From NCBI GenBank assembly GCA_023462275.1, contig JAEWYD010000108.1:1-15577 (forward strand): a stretch of 15,577 nt of DNA, given 5' to 3'. The first letter of the stretch is position 1; each line of letters begins with the position of its first letter. The notes under the pieces are model-generated. The model saw only the letters and a program-made list of their open reading frames with translations. It had not been told where the DNA came from and made no database searches. Positions 1 to 7,232 of the stretch are shown one piece after another. Source of the DNA: Actinomycetes bacterium. GTDB lineage: Bacteria; Actinomycetota; Actinomycetes; Actinomycetales; Cellulomonadaceae. The position numbers and the translations under genes are program-made.

Positions 1-64
1 GGCCCCCCCGCGCCCCCCCGGGGGGGGCCGGCCCCCCCCCCGCCACCCCCGGGCCCGCCGGCGG
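1..64. other. Near-pure G/C tract with homopolymer runs
   Basis: Only one of the 64 bases is not G or C (A at 45). C-runs lie at 3-9, 13-19, 32-41 and 46-50, and a G-run at 20-27. The tract lies directly downstream of the stop codon of the fructosamine kinase gene, so its minus-strand transcript would be G-rich. No coding sequence is visible. It may be a structured 3' region, or partly an assembly or sequencing artefact in a homopolymer region. Confidence 0.6.
20..39 (-). terminator. Candidate G/C hairpin after fructosamine kinase
   Basis: Eight Gs (20-27), the four bases CCGG and eight Cs (32-39) form a perfect 20-base palindrome, able to fold as an 8-bp stem with a 4-base loop. It begins 25 bases past the stop codon at 65-67 in the direction of transcription. 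There is no T-tract, so it would be an actinomycete-style hairpin terminator at best. An alternative stem pairs 1-9 with 21-29. Confidence 0.35.
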
Positions 65-826
65 TCAGGCGAGGCGCGCGACGAGGCGCGCCAGCTGCGG
101 CACGTAGCCGCCGCCGAAGAGCACCGCGTGCATGCCGACCGGGTACAGCTGGTGCAGGGCCATCGCCCGGGACAGCCCCCGCGGCAGCGGGTGGACCGCC
201 GCGTACGCAGCGAGCACGTCGTCCAGGTACGGCAGGCCGAAGAGTGCGAGCATCGCCAGGTCGGCCATCCGGTGGCCGCCGTGCGCCGCAGGGTCGATGA
301 GCGTGACGCCGTCGGGTGTCCACAGCACGTTCCCCGACCACAGGTCGCCGTGCACGCGTGCGGGGGGCTCGCCGTCGTCGAGGGCGCCGGACGCGAGGCG
401 GTCGACGAGCGTGTCGAGGCCGGCGGCGAGGTCCGGACCGAGGCGGCCCCGGGCAGCCAGCAGCTCCCGCACCGGCGCCATCCGCCGGGCAGCGTAGAAC
501 TCGCCCCAGCTCGCGTGATCGCCCGCAGGCAGGGGCAGCGGCTGGTCGAGGGGCCCGAAGAAGCCGTCGCCCGCCCAGCCCGCCGGGGGCGCCCCGAACG
601 CCGGGGCGCCGGCGTCGTGCAACCGCGCCAGCGCGGCGCCGAACTCCCGCGCGGCCGCTCGTGAGGGCGGTGCGGGGACGAGCTCCTCGAGCTCGAGCTC
701 GTCGTCGCGGAGCGCCAGCACCTCGACGACGCGCGGCCCCCCGGGTACGCGCAGCCAGGCCAGCCCCGTCGCCTCGCACGCGAACAGCCCGGCCGGTGCG
801 GCCGCGGAGCGCTTGCGGAAGGGCAC
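65..826 (-). CDS. Fructosamine kinase family protein
   Basis: This 253-residue protein belongs to the fructosamine/ketosamine-3-kinase family (APH-like fold), cytosolic enzymes that phosphorylate sugar-amine adducts on glycated amines so that they decompose. The catalytic loop HGDLWSGN is at residues 159-166, with proposed catalytic Asp161, and the metal-binding Asp follows in LIDPA (D178), then GGHRMADLAML. A conserved N-terminal block, LFACEATGLAWL, is at 14-25. The start is GTG at 826; an in-frame TGA lies at 838-836, so the protein cannot extend further. It is shorter than E. coli YniA (286 residues) and seems to lack the first glycine-rich strand, which I believe is common in actinobacterial members. 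It is divergent from ald. The physiological substrate is not predictable from sequence. Confidence 0.9.
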   Translation of the reverse strand: MPFRKRSAAAPAGLFACEATGLAWLRVPGGPRVVEVLALRDDELELEELVPAPPSRAAAREFGAALARLHDAGAPAFGAPPAGWAGDGFFGPLDQPLPLPAGDHASWGEFYAARRMAPVRELLAARGRLGPDLAAGLDTLVDRLASGALDDGEPPARVHGDLWSGNVLWTPDGVTLIDPAAHGGHRMADLAMLALFGLPYLDDVLAAYAAVHPLPRGLSRAMALHQLYPVGMHAVLFGGGYVPQLARLVARLA

Positions 827-832
827 CGACGC

Positions 833-838
833 AGTTCA
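833..838 (-). promoter_or_regulatory. Weak candidate -10 for fructosamine kinase
   Basis: On the minus strand TGAACT ends 6 bases before the GTG start. This matches the leaderless spacing of other genes here but lacks the usual A at position 2, so it is a weak call. Confidence 0.25.
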
Positions 839-863
839 CCACGACGACGCCGCTCCGGCGTGC

Positions 864-869
864 GATTCT
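864..869 (+). promoter_or_regulatory. Candidate -10 for ald
   Basis: GATTCT differs from TANNNT at the first base only. It would give an untranslated leader of roughly 28 bases, consistent with the strong Shine-Dalgarno sequence ahead of the ATG at 904. Confidence 0.35.
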
Positions 870-893
870 CGGCGTGGCGGCCCACCGGCCCAC

Positions 894-899
894 AGGAGG
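894..899 (+). promoter_or_regulatory. Shine-Dalgarno AGGAGG of ald
   Basis: A perfect AGGAGG sits 4 bases before ATG 904. It fixes the start of ald and excludes the long upstream in-frame extension back to 316, which runs antisense through the fructosamine kinase gene. Confidence 0.85.
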
Positions 900-903
900 C
901 GAC

Positions 904-2016
904 ATGAGGATCGGCATCCCGACCGAGGTCAAGGACCACGAGTACCGCGTCGCGCTGACGCCCGCCGGGGCGAGGTCGCTCACGGACGCTGGCCACACCG
1001 TCCTGGTGCAGGCGGGGGCGGGTGAGGGCTCCGGCCTCCCCGACGAGGCGTACCGCGCCGCGGGTGCGGAGGTCGTCAGCACCGCGGCGGGGGCCTGGGC
1101 GGCCGAGCTCGTCTGCAAGGTCAAGGAGCCGGTCGAGGCCGAGTACGCACACCTGCGCCGGGACCAGACGCTGTTCACGTACCTGCACCTCGCCGCGAGC
1201 CGCGCCTGCACGCAGGCGCTCCTCGACGCCGGCACGACGGCCATCGCGTACGAGACGGTGCAGCTCCCGGACGGGTCCCTGCCGCTGCTCGCGCCGATGA
1301 GCGAGGTGGCCGGCCGGCTCGCGACCCAGGCCGGGGCCGAGCAGCTGCTGCGCAGCCACGGGGGCCGCGGCGTCCTCCTCGGCGGGGTGCCGGGAGCGGC
1401 GCCCGGCCGGGTCGTGGTGCTCGGCGCCGGCACCGCCGGTCGGCACGCGCTGCAGGTCGCCGTGGGGATGGAGGCCGAGGTGACAGTGCTCGACGTCAGC
1501 CTGCCCCGGCTGCGGGAGGTCGAGGCGCGGTACGGCGGACGCGTGCGCACGCTCGCGTCGACGGCGCACGCGATCGAGGGGGCGGTCCTGGACGCCGACC
1601 TCGTCATCGGCGCCGTGCTCGTGCCGGGTGGCCGCACGCCGGTCCTCGTGACCGACGAGATGATCGGCGCGATGCGACCCGGCGCGGTGATCGTCGACAT
1701 CGCGGTCGACCAGGGCGGCTGCGTCGCCGGCACGCGGCCGACGACCTACAGCGACCCGACCTTCCGCGTGCACGACTGCCTGCTTTACTGCGTCGCGAAC
1801 ATGCCCGGCGCCGTCCCCGTCACCTCGACGGCGGCGATCACGGCGGCCACCCTCCCGTTCGTGCACGCCCTGGCCGGGCACGGCTGGCGCGACGCCCTGC
1901 GGGCCGACGCCGCACTGGCGGCCGGCCTGAACGTGCACGCCGGCGGCCTGACGCACGCGGGCGTGGCGGCTGCCCACGGCCTCGCGCACACGGACGTGGC
2001 CGCCGTCCTCGCCTGA
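904..2016 (+). CDS. ald: Alanine dehydrogenase
   Basis: This 370-residue protein has the usual length for NAD-dependent L-alanine dehydrogenase, which interconverts L-alanine and pyruvate plus ammonium in the cytosol. The N-terminus MRIGIPTEVKDHEYRVALTP is the family signature. Catalytic Lys74 lies in CKVKEP, His95 in TYLHLA and Asp269 in IAVDQGG. The Rossmann loop LGAGTAG is at 173-179, and NMPGAVPVTST near the C-terminus is also typical. The ATG at 904 follows a perfect AGGAGG, and the protein length agrees with this start. A hairpin 20 bases past the stop may end the transcript. In other actinobacteria ald responds to alanine, nitrogen or low oxygen, often through an Lrp-type regulator, but no regulator gene is present here. 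Confidence 0.97.
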   Translation: MRIGIPTEVKDHEYRVALTPAGARSLTDAGHTVLVQAGAGEGSGLPDEAYRAAGAEVVSTAAGAWAAELVCKVKEPVEAEYAHLRRDQTLFTYLHLAASRACTQALLDAGTTAIAYETVQLPDGSLPLLAPMSEVAGRLATQAGAEQLLRSHGGRGVLLGGVPGAAPGRVVVLGAGTAGRHALQVAVGMEAEVTVLDVSLPRLREVEARYGGRVRTLASTAHAIEGAVLDADLVIGAVLVPGGRTPVLVTDEMIGAMRPGAVIVDIAVDQGGCVAGTRPTTYSDPTFRVHDCLLYCVANMPGAVPVTSTAAITAATLPFVHALAGHGWRDALRADAALAAGLNVHAGGLTHAGVAAAHGLAHTDVAAVLA

Positions 2017-2035
2017 GCGACGCACCGTCCACCGA

Positions 2036-2055
2036 ACGGCCGCCGCCGCGGCCGT
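2036..2055 (+). terminator. Perfect 8-bp hairpin after ald
   Basis: ACGGCCGC (2036-2043) pairs perfectly with GCGGCCGT (2048-2055) across the loop CGCC. It begins 20 bases after the ald stop codon and ends before the -10 of the next gene. There is no T-tract, as is common for proposed terminators in high-GC actinomycetes. Confidence 0.5.
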
Positions 2056-2065
2056 GACGCGGTGG

Positions 2066-2071
2066 GAGGAT
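2066..2071 (+). promoter_or_regulatory. Candidate -10 for PAS-GGDEF gene
   Basis: GAGGAT is the same hexamer as the one upstream of the M3 peptidase gene. Transcription starting near 2078 would leave a leader of about 26 bases containing GGGGAG ahead of GTG 2104. The hexamer overlaps the codons that follow the alternative GTG at 2062, which argues against that start. Confidence 0.4.
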
Positions 2072-2091
2072 GGCCCCGCGATTTCGGCGAT

Positions 2092-2097
2092 GGGGAG
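2092..2097 (+). promoter_or_regulatory. Shine-Dalgarno GGGGAG of PAS-GGDEF gene
   Basis: GGGGAG lies 6 bases before GTG 2104 and decides between this start and the in-frame GTG at 2062. Confidence 0.55.
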
Positions 2098-2103
2098 CAC
2101 CGC

Positions 2104-3039
2104 GTGACCACTGACGACGCCGGCGGGACGGCGACCGACCCGTACCGGCTGCTGCTGAGCGTGCTCGACGTGGCGCCGGTCGCGGCCTGCGTCACGTCGG
2201 CCGATGGCATCCTCGAGCACGTCAACGGCGCCTACGAGCGCCTCTTCGGCTACGCCGCGGACGAGCTCGTCGGCCAGCACTTCACGGTGGTCGTACCCCC
2301 GGAGGGACGGGCGCAGGCGCGCCGCGCGCACACGCGGCTCGTCACCCGGGGCGGCGAGATCCGGCCGGAGTGGGAGACGATCACCAAGGACCGGCGCCGG
2401 CTCCAGGTGCTCGCCGACGCGTGCCGGATCCCGTCGGAGGACGGCGGGTACCGGGCGGTGACGTACGTCGTCGACCCGACGGAGCGGCGGAGCCTGCGCG
2501 CCCAGCTCGCCCAGGCCGACGCGGAGGTCGCCGAGGTCAACCTGCGCCTGGCGCACATGGCGACCCACGACACGCTGACGGGCCTGGCCAACAACCGGCG
2601 CAGTCGCGAGCTGCTCGCCCAGGCCGTCGAGGTCGCCGAGCGGTACGAGCGGGGGCTGGCCGTGGCGGTCGTCGACCTCGACCACTTCGCGCGCATCAAC
2701 ACCACGTTCGGGCACGTCGAGGGCGACGAGGCGCTGATCACGTTCGCGCGGCTGCTCGAGGGGCAGCTCCGCGCGGTGGACACGGCGGGGCGCATCGGCG
2801 GCGAGGAGTTCCTCGTGCTGCTGCCGGAGACGACCGCGGACGGCGCGCGCGTGCTGCTCGATCGGGTCCGGACGGCGTGCTGGGACCACCTGCACACGCC
2901 GGACGGGCGCACCGTCGAGTTCAGCGCCGGTGCCGTCGAGTTCCGGCAGCACGACACGCCCACCTCCATCGCCCGCCGCGCGGGTGAGGCGCTGGAGTCC
3001 GCCAAGGCGGCCGGCGGCAACCGCACAGTCGTCGGCTGA
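2104..3039 (+). CDS. PAS domain diguanylate cyclase (GGDEF)
   Basis: This soluble 311-residue protein has an N-terminal PAS sensor domain (about residues 15-120, including DGILEHVNGAYERLFGY), a short helical linker (about 125-150) and a C-terminal GGDEF domain starting at HDTLTGLANNRR (D156). The active-site signature is GGEEF (232-236), a catalytically competent variant. An inhibitory c-di-GMP site, RAVD (223-226), lies exactly five residues before it. GTP-binding N and D are kept in ARINTTFGHVEGD, although the usual FKxxND reads FARINT. It should make c-di-GMP from two GTP in response to an unknown PAS ligand. There is no membrane segment. The start GTG 2104 is preferred because of its ribosome binding site. 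It stands alone between ald and a GNAT gene. Confidence 0.93.
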   Translation: MTTDDAGGTATDPYRLLLSVLDVAPVAACVTSADGILEHVNGAYERLFGYAADELVGQHFTVVVPPEGRAQARRAHTRLVTRGGEIRPEWETITKDRRRLQVLADACRIPSEDGGYRAVTYVVDPTERRSLRAQLAQADAEVAEVNLRLAHMATHDTLTGLANNRRSRELLAQAVEVAERYERGLAVAVVDLDHFARINTTFGHVEGDEALITFARLLEGQLRAVDTAGRIGGEEFLVLLPETTADGARVLLDRVRTACWDHLHTPDGRTVEFSAGAVEFRQHDTPTSIARRAGEALESAKAAGGNRTVVG

Positions 3040-3077
3040 GGCGCGAAACGCCCTCGATCGGCCCGGTCGCGCGTGGC

Positions 3078-3083
3078 TAGGGT
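3078..3083 (+). promoter_or_regulatory. Leaderless -10 of GNAT gene
   Basis: TAGGGT ends 6 bases before ATG 3090, which places the predicted transcription start at the A of the start codon. There is no Shine-Dalgarno sequence. Confidence 0.6.
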
Positions 3084-3089
3084 GGCGCG

Positions 3090-3692
3090 ATGAACCGCCA
3101 CCTGACCGACGGCGTCGTCCTCCTCCGGCCGCCGGACGACGCGGACGTCGACGCCATCACGCTCGCCTGCCAGGACCCGGAGATCGAGGCGTGGGTGAGC
3201 ACGCCGGTGCCGTACGAGCGCAGGCACGCCGAGTGGTTCGTCGAGTCGATGGTGGGGCCCGGCTGGGAGACCGGTCGGGACCTGGTGTGGTCCATCCGTG
3301 ACCCGGCCGACGACCGGCTGCTGGGCATGGTGGGGCTGCACGGGATCGCGGACGGCTCGGGCGAGCTTGGCTACTGGATGGCCCCGTGGGGACGCGCTCG
3401 CGGCGCGATGAGCCGGGCCGTCACCCTGGTGGTCGACCACGCGCTGGACCCGGCGGGGGTCGACCTCGTGCGGCTCCAGTGGCTCGCGTACGTCGGGAAC
3501 TGGCCGTCGCGGCGCGTCGCGTGGCGCGCCGGGTTCCGTGTCGAGGGCACGCTGCGCCTGCACGCCGTGCAGCGACCGGGCGTGCGTCGCGACGACTGGA
3601 TCGGCAGCCTGCTGCGCGGCGACCCCCGCGAACCGAACGAGCCGTGGCCGGCCGAGGCACCCGCGGACGGCCGGGCGGTCCGCCCCGCCTGA
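3090..3692 (+). CDS. GNAT family N-acetyltransferase (RimJ/RimL type)
   Basis: This 200-residue protein resembles the RimJ/RimL (Acetyltransf_3) branch of GNAT acetyltransferases, which move an acetyl group from acetyl-CoA to an amine. It opens with LTDGVVLLRPPDDADVDAI, the usual first strand. The middle carries ELGYWMAPWGRARGAMSRA, the acetyl-CoA-binding motif A region, and the C-terminal part has NWPSRRVAWRAGFRVEGTLR, the strand-helix motif typical of the family. The last 25 or so residues are a proline- and alanine-rich tail, probably disordered. The substrate (ribosomal protein, antibiotic or small amine) cannot be read from sequence. It has its own leaderless promoter and starts 50 bp after the GGDEF gene. 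Confidence 0.9.
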   Translation: MNRHLTDGVVLLRPPDDADVDAITLACQDPEIEAWVSTPVPYERRHAEWFVESMVGPGWETGRDLVWSIRDPADDRLLGMVGLHGIADGSGELGYWMAPWGRARGAMSRAVTLVVDHALDPAGVDLVRLQWLAYVGNWPSRRVAWRAGFRVEGTLRLHAVQRPGVRRDDWIGSLLRGDPREPNEPWPAEAPADGRAVRPA

Positions 3693-3725
3693 GCCGCCGG
3701 TTCGGCGCACGGGCTGTCGATCGGC

Positions 3726-3731
3726 GAGGAT
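3726..3731 (+). promoter_or_regulatory. Leaderless -10 of M3 peptidase gene
   Basis: GAGGAT (one mismatch to TANNNT) ends 7 bases before ATG 3739. The in-frame ATG at 3730 overlaps this hexamer and is therefore an unlikely start. Confidence 0.5.
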
Positions 3732-3738
3732 GCGGGAC

Positions 3739-5805
3739 ATGAGCGACCTGGACACCACCAACCCGTTCGCGGCTCCCGCCACCCTCCCGTACGGGCTGCC
3801 GGACTTCGACGCCGTCCGCGTCGAGCACTACCTCCCGGCGTTCGAGGCGGGGATGGCCGAGCACCTGGCGCAGGTCGCGGCGATCGTCGCCGACCCCGCC
3901 CCGCCAACGGAGGAGAACACCCTCGTTGCGCTCGAGTCCGCGGGTCGGCTGCTCCAGCGCGTCGTCCTGGAGTTCTTCAACCGGACGAGCGCGGACACGA
4001 GCCCCGCGCTGGACGGCGTCGAGGCCGAGATCGCGCCCCGCCTGGCGGCGCACCACGACGCGGTCTACCAGGACCGCGGACTCTTCGACCGGCTGGAGGC
4101 ACTGCAGGCACGTGCCGACGCCGGCGAGACGACGCTGGCGCCCGACGCGGCGTGGCTGCTGCACGAGCTGCTCAAGGACTTCCGCCGCGCCGGTGTCGCG
4201 CTGCCGGACGAGGCCCAGGCGGAGCTGCGCGAGCTCAACGGCCGCATCACGACCCTGGAGACGGCCTTCGGCCAGCACCTCCTCGCCGAGACCAACGACG
4301 CGGCGCTGCTGATCACCGACGAGGCGGAGCTGGCGGGTCTCTCGGCGCACGCGGTCGCGGCGGCTCGTGCGGCGGCGGCGGAGCGCGGCCACGAGACCGG
4401 GTGGCTGCTCGAGCTCCAGCTCTTCTCGCAGCAGCCGGCCCTCGCTGCGCTCCGGCGTCGGGACGTCCGGCGGCGCCTCCACGAGGCGTCGGTGACGCGC
4501 GGGCTCCGCGGTGGCGAGCACGACACCCGGGCGATGGTGCTCGACCTCGCGCGGCTGCGGGCGCGGCGCGCGCGCCTCCTCGGGTACGCGCACCACGCGG
4601 CCTACGCGGCGGCGGACGGCACGGCGCGGACGCCGGAGGCGGTCGCCGCGATGCTGGGCGAGCTCGCCCCGCCGGCGGTCGCCAACGCTCGCCGGGAGGC
4701 GGCGGACCTGGAGCGCGCCCTGCAGGTCGACGAGCCCGGTGCGGTCCTGGAGCCGTGGGACTGGTCCCTGTACGCCGAGCGCGTCCGCCAGGAGCGCTAT
4801 GACTTCGACGACGAGCTCCTGCGGCCCTACCTCGAGCTGGAGCGCGTGCTGCACGACGGCGTCTTCCACGCGGCGGAGCGGCTCTACGGGCTGACGTTCC
4901 GGCGTCGGGAGGAGCTGCGCGGGTACCACCCGGACGTGCGGGTCTACGAGGTGCTCGACGCCGACGGTGCCGGCCTGGGCCTCCTGCTCGTCGACGTCTA
5001 CCAGCGCGAGTCCAAGCAGCGCGGCGCGTGGATGAACGAGGTCGTGACGCAGAACCACCTGCTGGGGGAGCGGCCGGTCGTCGTGAACAACCACAACGTC
5101 CCCAAGCCGCCGGCGGGGCAGCCGACGCTCCTGACGTGGGACGAGGTGACCACGATGTTCCACGAGTTCGGCCACGGGTTGCACGGCCTGCTCTCGGACG
5201 TGCGCTTCCCGTCGCAGGCGGGCACCGAGGTGCCGCGCGACTTCGTCGAGTTCCCGTCGCAGGTCAACGAGATGTGGGCGTGGGACCCGGAGATCCTGGC
5301 GCGCTTCGCGGTGCACCACGAGACCGGCGAGCCGATGCCGGCGGAGTGGATCGAGCGCCTGGTGGCCGCACGCCAGTTCAACGAGGGCTTCCGGACGACG
5401 GAGTACCTGGCCGCGGCGATCCTGGACCAGGCGTGGCACCGGCTCACCGAGGACGAGGTGCCCACGGACGTGGCCGAGGTGGAGGCGTTCGAGCAGCGTG
5501 CGCTGGAGGAGGCGGGCATCGCCTTCGCACCGGTGCCGCCGCGGTACCGCAGCACCTACTTCCAGCACATCTTCGCCGGCGGCTACTCGGCCGGGTACTA
5601 CGGCTACATCTGGTCCGAGGTGCTCGACGCCGACACCGTGGAGTGGTTCGCCGAGAACGGGGGGCTGACCCGGGCGAACGGCGACCGGTTCCGGCGCGTG
5701 CTGCTCTCGCGGGGTGGGTCCATGGACGTCATGGACGCCTTCCGCGAGCTGCGCGGCCGGGACCCGGAGATCGGCCCGCTCCTGACCCGCCGCGGCCTGC
5801 GGTGA
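3739..5805 (+). CDS. dcp: M3 family metallopeptidase, peptidyl-dipeptidase Dcp type
   Basis: This 688-residue zinc metallopeptidase of family M3 has the length of Dcp/oligopeptidase A. The N-terminal NPFAAPATLPYGLPDFDAVR block is the Dcp-type opening. The zinc site HEFGH is at residues 475-479, and the third ligand is Glu504 in DFVEFPSQ, 25 residues after the second His, as in the family. The conserved NEGFRTTEYLAAAILDQAWH stretch and the tyrosine-rich substrate loop in FAGGYSAGYYGYIWSEVL follow. It lacks a signal peptide, so it is cytosolic and degrades short peptides, in the case of Dcp by removing C-terminal dipeptides. It is followed 55 bp later by a second peptidase-like gene that has its own promoter. 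Dcp rather than oligopeptidase A is inferred from overall resemblance. Confidence 0.93.
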   Translation: MSDLDTTNPFAAPATLPYGLPDFDAVRVEHYLPAFEAGMAEHLAQVAAIVADPAPPTEENTLVALESAGRLLQRVVLEFFNRTSADTSPALDGVEAEIAPRLAAHHDAVYQDRGLFDRLEALQARADAGETTLAPDAAWLLHELLKDFRRAGVALPDEAQAELRELNGRITTLETAFGQHLLAETNDAALLITDEAELAGLSAHAVAAARAAAAERGHETGWLLELQLFSQQPALAALRRRDVRRRLHEASVTRGLRGGEHDTRAMVLDLARLRARRARLLGYAHHAAYAAADGTARTPEAVAAMLGELAPPAVANARREAADLERALQVDEPGAVLEPWDWSLYAERVRQERYDFDDELLRPYLELERVLHDGVFHAAERLYGLTFRRREELRGYHPDVRVYEVLDADGAGLGLLLVDVYQRESKQRGAWMNEVVTQNHLLGERPVVVNNHNVPKPPAGQPTLLTWDEVTTMFHEFGHGLHGLLSDVRFPSQAGTEVPRDFVEFPSQVNEMWAWDPEILARFAVHHETGEPMPAEWIERLVAARQFNEGFRTTEYLAAAILDQAWHRLTEDEVPTDVAEVEAFEQRALEEAGIAFAPVPPRYRSTYFQHIFAGGYSAGYYGYIWSEVLDADTVEWFAENGGLTRANGDRFRRVLLSRGGSMDVMDAFRELRGRDPEIGPLLTRRGLR

Positions 5806-5847
5806 CGACCGGGACCTGTGCCGCCCGGGACGTCGTCGGACGGCAGG

Positions 5848-5853
5848 TAGCGT
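5848..5853 (+). promoter_or_regulatory. Leaderless -10 of M20 gene
   Basis: TAGCGT ends 7 bases before ATG 5861. An in-frame GTG at 5852 lies inside this hexamer and so should not be the start. Confidence 0.55.
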
Positions 5854-5860
5854 GAGCCAC

Positions 5861-7183
5861 ATGCCGACCCCCGCACGCCCCACCGCCGAGGAGGAGGTCG
5901 TCGGGATCTGCCGCGACCTCCTGCGCATCGACTCGTCGAACTACGGCGACGGGTCGGGTCCGGGGGAGCGGGCAGCCGCCGAGTACGTGGCGGCGTCGCT
6001 GTCCGACGTCGGGCTCGAGCCCGAGGTCTTCGAGTCCGCCGCGCGCCGGACGAGCGTCGTCGTCCGGCTGCCCGGTGCGGACCCGACACGCCCGGCACTC
6101 GTCCTGCACGGGCACACCGACGTCGTGCCCGCCGAGGCGCGCGACTGGCAGGTCGACCCGTTCGCCGGCGAGGAGCGGGACGGGATGCTCTGGGGCCGCG
6201 GCGCCGTCGACATGAAGGACATGGACGCGATGATCCTGGCCGTCGTGCGGCAGATGGCGCGCGAGGGTCGCCGGCCCGCGCGCGACGTCGTCGTGGCGAT
6301 GTTCGCCGACGAGGAGGCTGGCGGGGTCTACGGCGCGCGGTGGGCCGTCGACAACCGGCCCGAGCTCTTCGAGGGCGCCACGGAGGCCATCAGCGAGGTG
6401 GGCGGCTTCTCCGTCGACGTCGGCGGGCACCGGACCTACCTGCTGCAGACCGCCGAGAAGGGCATCGGCTGGCTGCGCCTCGTCGCGGACGGGCGCGCCG
6501 GCCACGGGTCCGCGGTGAACACCGAGAACGCCGTCACGGAGCTCGCCGCGGCTGTGGCGCGCATCGGTTCCCACCCGTGGCCGATGCGGCTGACGCCGAC
6601 CGTGCGGGCGCTGCTCGACGGCGTGGCCGAGCTCACCGGCATCCCGTTCGAGCCGGAGGACCCGGACGCCGTCCGCCGTCTGGTGGACGCCCTCGGGCCC
6701 GCGGCCCGCTTCGTCGGGGCGACGCTCGCCAACACGGCCAACCCCACGCAGCTCGCCGCCGGCTACAAGGCCAACGTCGTGCCGGGGCGGGCGGAGGCGG
6801 TGCTGGACACCCGGTTCCTGCCGGGGTACGAGGACGAGAGCCGGGCCACGATCGGCGACCTGGCCGGCCCGCGCGTCCGCGTGGAGGAGATCCACCGGGA
6901 CGTCGCGCTCGAGGTGCCGTTCGGGGGAGACCTCGTGGACGCGATGGTGGCCGCCATCGCGGCCGAGGACCCCGAGGCCACCGTCCTCCCGTACGCGCTC
7001 TCGGCGGGCACGGACAACAAGTCGCTGGACCGGCTCGGCATCCTCGGCTACGGCTTCGCGCCGCTTCGCCTGCCGGCAGACCTGGACTTCCCCGCGATGT
7101 TCCACGGGGTGGACGAGCGGGTCCCGGTCGACGCCCTCCGCTTCGGCACCCGGGTGCTGGACCGGCTCCTCGCGACCTGCTGA
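5861..7183 (+). CDS. M20/M25/M40 family metallohydrolase
   Basis: This 440-residue cytosolic enzyme of the ArgE/DapE/ACY1/CPG2 family uses two metal ions to cleave amide bonds of dipeptides or N-acyl amino acids. The first metal motif HGHTDVVP gives His85 and catalytic Asp87. Bridging Asp117 is in WGRGAVDMKD, the Glu151-Glu152 pair is in ADEEAGG, and the last ligand is His415 in FHGVDER. A lid domain lies between about 200 and 310. All catalytic residues are present. It starts at ATG 5861; the GTG three codons earlier overlaps the -10. A related M20 gene (Rv2141c, as I recall) lies in the matching M. tuberculosis neighbourhood. The substrate is unknown; a dipeptide is likely. Confidence 0.93.
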   Translation: MPTPARPTAEEEVVGICRDLLRIDSSNYGDGSGPGERAAAEYVAASLSDVGLEPEVFESAARRTSVVVRLPGADPTRPALVLHGHTDVVPAEARDWQVDPFAGEERDGMLWGRGAVDMKDMDAMILAVVRQMAREGRRPARDVVVAMFADEEAGGVYGARWAVDNRPELFEGATEAISEVGGFSVDVGGHRTYLLQTAEKGIGWLRLVADGRAGHGSAVNTENAVTELAAAVARIGSHPWPMRLTPTVRALLDGVAELTGIPFEPEDPDAVRRLVDALGPAARFVGATLANTANPTQLAAGYKANVVPGRAEAVLDTRFLPGYEDESRATIGDLAGPRVRVEEIHRDVALEVPFGGDLVDAMVAAIAAEDPEATVLPYALSAGTDNKSLDRLGILGYGFAPLRLPADLDFPAMFHGVDERVPVDALRFGTRVLDRLLATC

Positions 7184-7207
7184 CCGTTCCGCGCGACCTG
7201 CCGACCG
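7171..7207. repeat. Imperfect 21-bp tandem duplication over the M20 stop codon
   Basis: Bases 7171-7186 and 7192-7207 match at 15 of 16 positions with a 21-bp offset. The one difference is the T of the M20 stop codon TGA at 7181, which is C at 7202. The decamer TGCCGACCGG at 7199-7208 recurs again at 7219-7228. The repeats fill the gap between the convergent M20 and DUF5703 genes. Confidence 0.6.
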
Positions 7208-7232
7208 GCCGGCGTCGTGCCGACCGGACTGC

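Noticed and set aside
316..903. Upstream in-frame extension of ald
   Set aside because: It runs antisense through the fructosamine kinase gene. The ATG at 904 has a perfect AGGAGG and gives the normal protein length.
2062..2103. Alternative GTG start of the PAS-GGDEF gene at 2062
   Set aside because: A -10-like hexamer overlaps the following codons, and GTG 2104 has a Shine-Dalgarno sequence.
3040..3052. Short hairpins after the GGDEF gene (3040-3052) and after the GNAT gene (3695-3707) as terminators
   Set aside because: Stems of only 4-5 bp and no T-tract; expected often in DNA this GC-rich.
5852..5860. Alternative GTG start of the M20 gene
   Set aside because: It lies inside the TAGCGT -10 box, so the transcript would begin after it.
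3421..5928. Very long minus-strand open frame (about 835 codons) opposite the M3 peptidase gene
   Set aside because: Antisense shadow typical of high-GC DNA. It is rich in Arg, Val and Leu, shows no family motif, and lies wholly over a well-recognised gene.
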